From contig JACGCM010000004.1 of NCBI GenBank assembly GCA_014058105.1, positions 1,550,001-1,614,000 of the forward strand: 64,000 nucleotides of DNA, read 5' to 3'. Below are positions 55,855 to 64,000 of the stretch, one piece after another. The notes under the pieces are model-generated. The model made no database searches. It was given only the letters and a program-made list of their open reading frames with translations, and was not told the origin of the DNA. The first letter of the stretch is position 1; every line of letters starts with the position of its first letter. This DNA is from Kingdonia uniflora. Taxonomy: Eukaryota > Streptophyta > Magnoliopsida > Ranunculales > Circaeasteraceae. The position numbers and the translations under genes are program-made.

Positions 55855-58800
55855 ATGGGTACAAAACCAAAAGGCAGCTGCAAGCCAAATTTCTACAAAA
55901 TCTTATTTGGTGATTTCTCTCAGAAACTGGTAAGATTCAACAAACCCACTTCTTACTTTGGTGAATTGCAATTTTTTTTTTTCTTAATTTTTTTTATAAT
56001 TCTTTAGGGTTTTAGAGTGTATCTACTTGGAGAATTGTTAGTTGATATGTTCTTGACATCATCTGTTGTTATTGTAATTCTCCAAATAGTTGCAAGATCA
56101 TCATCACACTCAACTCATTTGAGCTGATTTCCTTAACTTGGAAAACTTCCCAAAAAGAGCCCACTGTTAGCCCAAATGATACCTACTTTTATATTATTAT
56201 CCAATTTAAAGGTAGAGTTGCAGTCACGGCGAATTGTATTCAGTTGAACACGTCAAATGTGTCTATCCCCATTTGATTTATGTAATAATTGATTTCCTTT
56301 TCACAAACTCCTCTACCGCAATGGTCTTTATCTAGTGGTGGCATTGTGCTGATTCCAATGTGGTGGTGCGCGTGTGTGGGGTGGGGTGGGGGGCATGGTT
56401 GATAGAAGCTTTACGAGTAAGGGGGCGGGTATGATATTTTTCATACATATCTGGATCCCCTCGTGGCCCGACGGCACTTGTATTTGTACTTTTTTGTTTC
56501 ACCGGTTACAGTTTCCTTAAACTTAAACTAAGTTATCTAATACTATGTACAAGAAAAAAAAAGAAATATTTTACTAAACGGGGTAGAGGGTCGGAAAATG
56601 TCGATCCCGACCGGGGGAGTACGTGGAATCTGCAAATAGTGTAAACAGTTTTTGGGGCGGGTTTGGTGGTGGGGAAGTGAGGTGGGGGATAATATTGGTT
56701 GCTTCAGGCCAAATCCGCCTCTCTATCTTTATTAACCCTATCTTTATTTGATGATTAAAAACTACTATTTTATTTTGTAGGGTTTACCATCAGCTTTTGT
56801 CAAGAACTTCAATGGGATACTGCGGCGAAAATATTATCTTAAAGGTCCTACTGGAAAATCATGGCCTGTACTGATGAAAAAGGTTGATGATGACTTGTTT
56901 TTTCATAAGGGTTGGCAAGCATTTGTGAGAGACCATTCTTTGGAATACGGGGACTTTTTAGTTTTTAGTTATAGTGGTAATTCAAAGTTCAATGTCAAAG
57001 TTTATGATAAAAGTACTTGTGAAAAGATGGTCTCTTTAACTAAGATGAAAACTGGTAGAACCAATTCCTGCACAGAAAAATCAAAACAAGAAGAAACTAA
57101 GAGGCCTAGTTCTTCATATAATTGTGATGATGACTGGAAAAAGAGAGCAGTTGTTTCCAACAAAATAAATTGTGAGTATCACGGACACTTGTAGTCTAAC
57201 CACTATGCAGAATATAATAGCTTGCTAACATCTTACAGCTGTTTTTTTTTTTGGTTATCTAGGTGGACTTGTTAAGCCAAAGAGAACACCTAATATCAAT
57301 ATTAGAAGAAAAGGAGCAATCGAAGTACCCTGTTCTGGCAAATCAGCTAAAGACAATTCAAGACCTATTAAAATGGTTGAGATAAAGGAAGCAATCCATC
57401 CTGTCAATTATTTTAAGCTAAGGGAGGAATCATACAGGAAGTTTCTAAGAGAAAGATGTCTTACTATGATTTGTAGGTCTAGAAGACACCATATGGTAAA
57501 GCTCCATACTTTCATATAATTAGTGGCACGATTTAAATATAGTTTAAGGATAAAACTCTCTTCTAATATTATCTTTTTCTCTTCTGAATTGCAGAGATTT
57601 CCATTCAAGATAGCAGCTAAACTTGAACTCAAAAACAAGGGCTGTGCAATTCTCCAAGATCCACATGGTAAGTTATGGCCTGTAAAAATTTCTCTCCAGA
57701 GTGATGGTCGCTTTGAGTTATCAAAGGGTTGGAAAGATTTCTGGGATGCGAACAAACTAGCAGCAGGGGACACCTGCCAATTTGAGTTCCTTCAGGGGAA
57801 AGACAATCCAGTAAGGGTTGTTATCTGCCGAGAAGCTATAAATCCTACTGCTATCACAATGAATTGTAAGTATTTTTTTCCCATTCTTAAATCTTTGCAT
57901 AATAATACTAATTATTATTTTAGGTGGATGTGTGAAGCCAAGGAAATCGCCAGTTATCAGGGTTGAAAAAAAAGGAGCTAGTAAAGTACCCTCTTCTGGT
58001 AAATATGTCAAACAAAATGTGAGATCTTTTAATACAGATGAGACAAAAAAAACAAACATCAATTTTGCTAAGAAAAGGCTGCAGTCGTATATTAAGATTG
58101 AAGGTGAAGATTGCTTCTCTGCGATTTGTAGGCCGTCTAGAAAATACTTTATGGTAAAGCTTCCATTTCTATATAACCAGTGGCCAAGTACTGAATATAT
58201 TTTATGAGGATTCTTAAGTTTTGCTGAATATATTAATAATTAGGTGACTTCTAAACTTGACATTTGCAGACTGTTCCAAATCAGCTGGCTGCTGAACTTA
58301 ATCTCAAAAGAAAGGTGAATGTGATGCTTAATGATCCACACGGCAAGTCATGGGCTGTGAAAATTGCCATTCGGAGGAATGGCCGTCTTGATTTAGGATA
58401 TGGATGGCTGGATTTCTGGAATGCAAACAAATTAGCAGTAGGGGACACCTGCGTATTTAAGTTTCTTCAGACGAAAGACGATCGAGTAAAGGTTGACATC
58501 TTTCGAGGAGTTAAAAGTCCTTTAGCTTCTAGTGTGGAACCAGCTAGTCAAAGTTGGAAGCCATGGAATGAGGTGGCTAAAAGCGTGATCCGTGAATGCG
58601 AAAAAGACGACAATGATACATTTCAAAAGAGTTCAAATCCTATCTTGATTCCGACCAGAGCCATACAAACAAACAACTCAAGACATGGATATGAAACTAG
58701 ATTGAAAAAACAGAGAAACACCTGCATCACTCACTTTATTATTAATCCTGTTCCTTTGGATGGCATTTTCGCTAAAAACAAAAGAAAGGAGACTGAAGAT

Positions 58801-59527
58801 CAATGTGATATTACAGGATTGGTTGGTAGAAGTCAATCAATCGGGACAGATGGGAAGAAGCACGAAAAAGATATTGATTTGAAGAATGAAGCGGGCCCAG
58901 TTAATTTAGACAATTTTTCATCTAAAAGAAGGAAAAATGTCCCAAATCCAATTGAAAATACTGAAAACCTGCAAGAATGGGTTCCATCATATAAGAGTAC
59001 TGGTATTCAGTTCAATACAGCTAATCTTACGGTGTCTCCTATGGACGAAAGTGAAGCACATGTCTTCAAGCAAAGTTATAGAGTCGAAGGATTTTGTTAG
59101 AAATTCCAAAGATTCGGGCTTAAGTATCCTTCTTTTACCAGCAAAATGAGTCAAGCCTACCTTTACAGAAAACGAGTGGTTAGCTTCTTAACTCAAAAGC
59201 TCACACAAATAAATACACATGGTTTTCTTTTTCAAAGTTTCATTTTATAACAATATAAGAAAATGCATATTCCTACTTGTGCAGCTTATACCAGGAAGTT
59301 TCTACAAGAGATACCTGATAAAAAATATGAAGAAACTCAAACTTGTTGGCCCGGATGGAAGAATATGGGAAGCTAAATTCGCTTTAGGAAAAGATGCTTA
59401 CATAAATGGAGGATGGGGTGCACTCATATCAGAGTATGAAATTCAAAAAAGTGATGTCTGCTGCTTTGATATGATTAAGATGACCGGTGAAGTTTTAATG
59501 AAGGTTTCAATTTCCCGTGGTCACTGA
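55855..59527 (+). CDS. REM copy D: B3-domain transcription factor, best preserved copy
   Basis: Exons with GT..AG borders and matching phases: 55855-55929, 56781-57171, 57263-57495, 57595-57865, 57924-58153, and 58270 to a TAG at 59098-59100. This gives about 676 residues. B3-1 spans roughly residues 12-105 (NFYKILFGDF, PTGKSWPVLMKKVDDDLFF, GWQAFVRDHSLEYGDFLVF). B3-2 spans 219-313 (CLTMICRSRR, FEFLQGKDNPVRVVI). B3-3 spans 385-480 (CFSAICRPSR, VMLNDPHGKSWAVKIAIR). A basic, Ser-rich tail follows. Such proteins bind DNA in the nucleus, and REM genes are often active in reproductive meristems. The start is the ATG shared by copies A and B. After the TAG, at a position where B and C have Gln (CAG), the frame stays open to a donor at 59179, and an exon at 59285-59527 (SFYKRYLIKNMKKLKLVGPD, GRIWEAKFALG) completes a fourth B3. 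The product is either a three-B3 protein or a recently inactivated four-B3 one. Confidence 0.85.
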
Positions 59528-60599
59528 AGATGTGCCATCCGGCTAATGAACTGCCAAAGATTGAAAAGGTTAGTTCTCAATTGAGTAGCTTCTGAACTTA
59601 ATTGGTAAGGTTTGCTTGGATGGTCTCGGTGCTTAGAAACATTATTAACTATTTCCACCAAGGAAGTATAGAGGAGGGTTAGTGGGGTATTTCACTGGCC
59701 CTTATATGCTTCTTGGTACTGTAGGAGAGGCAGACTCCCAGGAACCCTTCCTTGAGTATATGATTTGGATGATTTCATTCTCATAAGTTTTATCGTTCCA
59801 ACAGTACTTACTGTATAATTCTTGTTGTTTTGCCTAAATATACATTCCTATATATGTGCAGGGATCACCAGGGTACTATTCAAGGCATTGCAATAAATTT
59901 GATAGGTTGGGAGAATTCGTGGCAAGTCTAATAAAAGCAGAAGAATTGGCAGTTGCGCCTGCTACCTATGATCTGTAATATCTTCAACTTTCTTTGAGGC
60001 CCCAAATGTATCTGGCTTTTATTTTAATAAATGAGTGTTAGAAAACTTCCAAACGTCATCTGTGATTATGTATTCTAGTTTCAGACCACTTGTGTTCACT
60101 TGTGCCTGTTTGCCTGTAATCTGTAAACATAAAAATTTCTTTCAGGAACACATTCAAGCACATTTAATTAACTTTTTTCTACAAAAATATATTCCCCCCC
60201 AAAAAGTATAATGTTGTGGCGGAAAAAAAAAGGGGGTAGATTGTCACTACGATATATTATGCCTTGGGGACCATTGAACCAATTCCATTAGATAGAGGAG
60301 ATTTTCTCTCTATTTTCTCATATACAGGTCCTGTTTAAAAGAAGTGAAAAATATTTTTACACCAATAACTGGTGGCAGATACATCGTAAACCTTGGTTTT
60401 TTGGATGCAATCATATTCCAAGTTTTTTGTATTGAGCCAACTCACTAAAAATTAGGCGTGGGTATTGGTCGGTTTGGTTTGGTACTTTGCAAATATCAAT
60501 ACCAAAACTCTGAAAGTCTTAGAGGCGCAATTGGTATGGTAAAATACGAAATCGTACCTATGAAATTCTATGTGCTCGTATTTAATGTATTTCGATAAA
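59528..60599 (+). other. 3' flank of REM copy D
   Basis: No gene seen. 59560-60030 aligns with the 3' flank of copy C and with the first half of the 495-bp tandem repeats. 60250-60340 resembles the sequence after the truncated end of copy B. 60455-60560 has GGTTTGGTTTGGTAC-type sequence of a kind often seen in dispersed plant repeats. Confidence 0.5.
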
Positions 60600-61482
60600 C
60601 TAGGTCAGAACTATTCCTATCAATCAATGATCAAAAGTAAAGACAATGAATTAAAAGATACATGCAATTGTTCACCCTGTAGGAACTCCTTACACGGGAG
60701 AAAAACCACAGGTCGTTGTCACAAAATCCACTAATCAAAAAGAGTTTAATCTGAATTACACTTACAGACTTGATAACCTAGTCTCAAGATTATCTCTCTT
60801 CTGACTAAAGCTTCACACTCAATCTTCTTATGTTCTCGCAACAACCCTTCTTGATATTACACCAAGAATTTTTTTCATCTCACACCAAGAATCTTCTTCA
60901 ACAATATGTACGAAGTATTGTAAAACTAACTCAACATTAATCTCAGGATTAGAAGATGCTTGATTGATGTTGAATTCACACTCTTTGATAAAAGAGTTTG
61001 GAGCTTTTAAAAAAAAAAAAAGTTTTTCAAAAACAAAGACCAGGAGAGAAAAAGAAACAGAGTTTGCTTAAATAGTAACTCAATTTCTCTCGAGATTCAT
61101 TCGAACGAGACCTAATGTCGTTCGAACGACTTATGTCTAATTTGGTTTAAAACCCTAGAAAGTTGACAGTCGTTCGAAAGACAAGAAGTCTCGCTCAAAC
61201 GACAATTGTCTATGAGCCAAATTCCGTAGGACATGTCAATTCGTTCGAACGACAATAAAACTTGTTCGAATGAAAATTGGCTATGGGTCAAATTTCCAGG
61301 GGACATGTCAACTCGTTCGAACAACAAGAAATCTCGTTCGAATGACAATAAATATAAAAGCTCCTTCCTTTATCAGCGAGTTATACTTACCTTCTTTCTA
61401 GTGATCTTCATTTTGTCAGTGTCTTCGACTGAGACACCCACGAGACTTCACAAACACGAAATGAGACAAATAAAACCTTTCA
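60600..61482 (-). mobile_element. Probable LTR of a minus-strand retroelement
   Basis: On the minus strand a purine tract (CCAAAGGGGGAG, about 61485-61496) is followed by TGAAAGGTTTTATTTG at 61482. Next come a U3-like region full of TTCGAA motifs, TATTTAAGCAAACTC near 61065 as a TATA region, and a transcribed end with TTTTTCTCCCGTGTAAGG near 60700, resembling the R/U5 of copia LTRs. The far end near 60600 is not defined, and no second LTR is inside the window. Confidence 0.5.
61083..61350. repeat. Cluster of CGTTCGAACGA-type palindromic motifs
   Basis: At least eight occurrences of TTCGAA or TTCGAAY within 270 bases, several as the longer palindromes CGTTCGAACGA or ATTCGTTCGAACGAC, alternating with AGGACATGTCAAYTCGTTCG repeats (about 61230 and 61308). 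Similar motifs reappear at 63931-63960. Confidence 0.8.
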
Positions 61483-62055
61483 ATCTCCCCCTTTGGTTCA
61501 TTTCGTAACAAATAAAAACTAAGACAAACACACGACTCTGTAGTACTTCCCAGCTACAGAGTGAGTCTAGACCTTAGAAAGACACCACCCCTTTCTTGAA
61601 TAGGTTCAATCTCTGAACCTTTTCTAGGAATAATATCTTCTTACAACCCTGTTCTCATCAAATAGTGTGTGATTGAATATCTGCACACTCAGCAAACTCG
61701 TTTATGATACATGTGGAAAAAGGAACTTAGAATATAGTCACACAAACGAAAAAAATGAACATATAAATCCAGAGAAGCATTTGCAAACCAGTCATGTAAA
61801 CTCGTTCCTCTCCCTTTTTGTCATGGAAGAAACAATCAAACAACTATAATAAACTATCTGAAAGAAAAGAAATTATAGACATCGGATAAACAAATAAACA
61901 AAATTAAGGTAGTACTAAATAAACTGATAAAGTTAGTACAAAGACTCCTATCTCACGTGTTCTCAAAACAAAAAATCTCAAAGAAGAACAAGACAAAAGA
62001 ACCAAAATGGAGAACAGATGCGAGGAAAAAATTCTAGCTAAGGCATCCTGTGCAA
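61483..62055. other. Non-coding stretch downstream of the minus-strand ORF
   Basis: AT-rich, no open frame. It includes CTCCCTTTTTGTCATGG-like sequence near 61810, a pattern often found near copia-type ends. Read as the 3' untranslated part of the minus-strand element. Confidence 0.35.
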
Positions 62056-63217
62056 CTAGGCATCTCCAGAATCAAAATCATACTCAAACACCTGTGGCTC
62101 CTGGACCGGACGAAGACCCCTAACATCTGTCTCAATAGTCTACAGTCGTCCCTCAATAGTCTCAAGACGTCCCTCAATAGCACCTAACCTGGTCGTCACC
62201 ATCTGAAGCATACTCCCAATACTCTGATGAGAAAATACCTCCTGAGGTTGTGCAACTGAGCTAGAAGAACCTATGTGCTCACCTGGAGGAGCAGTCGCAG
62301 AAGGTAACACAAGAGGAAGATGAGATGCACTCTTGTGACAGTTACTCGCATCCAATTTTTCAATTTTGGTATCATCCGGTTCATTAGGGAACAATTTGTA
62401 GCCAGCAGCAGTAAGAATTGCCATAACAAGTCGAGCAAACGGTAATGAACTCCTAGTCGCCGCTTTGGTGCTCGCATCAATCATCTCCTCAATGATGATA
62501 TTAGGTAGATCAATCTCAATATCATTCTTGAAGGCATAGAGAAAAACCTTTATCCGCTCAGAGAGTTCATTCTTTTGAGATCGCGGAATGATATTCGTAA
62601 TAGCTATGCTATGTACGAGGCGAGACTCATCATCTAACATCTTTCGGGAAACAATACCCGATCCAGTATACAGTCTATGCTGAGCCGTGATGTTAACAAC
62701 CATAGTATGCAACTCAGGTAAAATATGAACTCCATCCTCTTCAAACTCCCCTCAGAAGTAGCAGCAGGCCAGGGATAATATGATGCTGGCCAAATACATC
62801 TCGGAACCGCAATGAATTGAGAAGGACGGAAACCCAAAATAGCGTAGATACTGTCCCTAGTGACTGTGTACGTGGTACCATCAATAGTGATTGAGAAAGT
62901 TCGACTAGACAGAGTACGGATATGCTCAAGTTGCAGAGTAGCATAAAACAGTCGAACAATCCTCGGGTAGACCTTTCCAGACGGAGTAAGAATCTTGGTC
63001 CATTTCTTCCTTAAAATTTTGTAAACACGCATGGATATCCTTCATTAACCTCATAAACACTCTTGATGTCAACAACTTGTTCTTTCACAATTGGCCGATC
63101 TTTAAAGCCTTTTTCAGTAGCCCAATGTACCGGGTTATCACCAACCCTCTGGCCATCAAGAATACCTGTATTGTCAGAGCATGATCTCTTGTTTCCGACC
63201 TGTTGCTTAGGTGCCAT
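62056..63217 (-). pseudogene. Transposon-associated protein (gag-like or 'putative plant transposon protein' type), frameshifted
   Basis: From ATG at 63217 (MAPKQQVGNKRSCSDNTG) the frame runs to GYPCVFTKF, then a shift near 63020 leads into KWTKILTPSGKVYPRIVRLF, YATLQLEHIRTLSSRTFSI and TRDSIYAILGFRPSQF. A further shift near 62700 leads to SRLVHSIAITNIIPRSQKNE and LFPNEPDDTKIEKLD. A heptad-like GAIEGRLETIEGRL repeat is cut by TAG at 62140, and the tail ends at TAG 62056-62058. The central VRLFYATL..ITRDSIYAILGF pattern resembles the conserved N-terminal region of retrotransposon-linked plant proteins (putative plant transposon protein family). I am not certain of the family. It lies upstream of the LTR-like 60600-61482 in element orientation. 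Confidence 0.5.
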
Positions 63218-64000
63218 TTGAACAAAGATGATAAGTTGTCCGCAGATAGATACCCAAACAACAATCAATAAACACACACCTACTGTAACCAATAAACCTC
63301 CAACCCCACAACCTGCAAGAAATAACACCACCACCTCCCCAAACTTAACCAACACGGTTTAGTAGGGGAACCCAATCAAACACAATCACACCCCAAAACC
63401 TGCAGTAAACAATCCAAACTCCAATCCCCAATTTCTTTTCCAATTATACTCAGTAATGCAACCAAACAATCAAACAAAAAATAATCACCTTGTCGAAACC
63501 AACAAATAAGCAATCATCCAAATCACCGCCCCTTAATTACAAAGCCTGTTATCACGATTTAGGAGTAATGTACAAGGAACAAGGTATAAAAAATCCAATA
63601 ATCAAGGTACAAACAACAAATAATCGAGTATGATGTTGAACTTACTTAAACCCAAGGTGCAACCTTGGTAAATCTCCAACGAAACTATCACAAATTGCTT
63701 GAAAAACCTCAGTAATCAAACCCTAAACACAAAGGAAACACAATTGCAAGAACCAGCAAACTCGAACCCTTGCCCAATCGAGTACCAAGTGATCACAAGC
63801 AAGAAAAATAAGTGGGAGGTGAAGAAACTCGAGTTGGTGAGGGAGAGAGGGAGAGAGAGGAAAAACAAACCAAGAAGTTGTTGATTAACCAAAACAAGCG
63901 AAGGGAAGACAACCAAACCCGAGACTCGGTCGAACGACTAGATAAATCGTTCGAATGAAACATAATCTTTTCCAAAAAAATACACTGCAGCTTGGAAATG
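63218..64000. other. Right edge, upstream part of the minus-strand element
   Basis: No gene. It contains an AACACACACC-rich stretch at 63260-63460, a GA-rich GAGAGAGGGAGAGAGAGG tract near 63842, and TTCGAA-type motifs (TCGAACGAC, CGTTCGAATGA) at 63931-63960 that recall those at 61083-61350. A second LTR could begin here, but the window ends. Confidence 0.4.

Noticed and set aside
60455..60580. Possible separate MITE with GGTTTGGTTTGGTAC
   Set aside because: No inverted partner or target duplication could be found within reach.

Overview
This is nuclear DNA of a land plant, most likely a dicot. Coding sequence is split by AT-rich introns with GT..AG borders. The resident genes belong to the plant-specific B3/REM transcription factor family. 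Most of the rest is plant transposable elements (Ty3/gypsy, Ty1/copia, LINE, PIF/Harbinger, hAT, Helitron, Tourist-like MITE) in nested layers. The species cannot be named from this sequence. I saw no rRNA, canonical tRNA or CRISPR array.

The backbone is a tandem array of four B3/REM copies on the + strand: A (1476-4944), B (6815-22962), C (23593-40650) and D (55855-59527). A and D share a seven-exon layout with four B3 domains. B and C have three B3 domains, one unit having been lost or never gained. Intron 1 and the 3' flanks are still alignable between copies, so these are segmental tandem duplicates. A, B and C are pseudogenes. D is open through six exons (about 676 residues), but one TAG separates it from its still-open fourth B3 domain.

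Most of the length comes from insertions. Intron 1 of B holds about 11.4 kb: a PIF/Harbinger element with transposase (+) and Myb/trihelix-like ORF1 (-), a plant-mobile-domain (PMD) gene, and gypsy-1 (10375-15820, TSD AATGT) inside the transposase. Exon 2 of B is split by a Helitron (about 18984-21031) carrying four exons of an ALIS/CDC50 gene. Intron 1 of C holds a minus-strand LINE (about 24067-27135), itself hit by a hAT element (24144-24737, perfect 8-bp TSD) and a short copia-like element (26092-26814, TSD CTATG), and then gypsy-2 (27267-31058). A later intron of C holds a solo LTR of the gypsy-2 type beginning 5 bp past the exon border, and copia-1 (32001-39205, minus, TSD GATAA). Between C and D lie gypsy-3 (40893-46530), three tandem 495-bp repeats (46577-48056) and copia-2 (48170-55163). 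The right edge carries part of a minus-strand element with a frameshifted gag-like or transposon-associated ORF.

The observations most worth following are: the ALIS-carrying Helitron with its unexpected flanking direct repeat; the PMD gene inside a Harbinger insertion; hairpins built on TTCGAA shared by unrelated elements; dense ACGT-core (G-box/CRE-like) clusters in the leaders of both copia copies; gypsy-1, which keeps one frame for 4.5 kb with eleven mostly amber stops and an in-frame loss of the polymerase YxDD region; and the single nonsense codon in REM-D.
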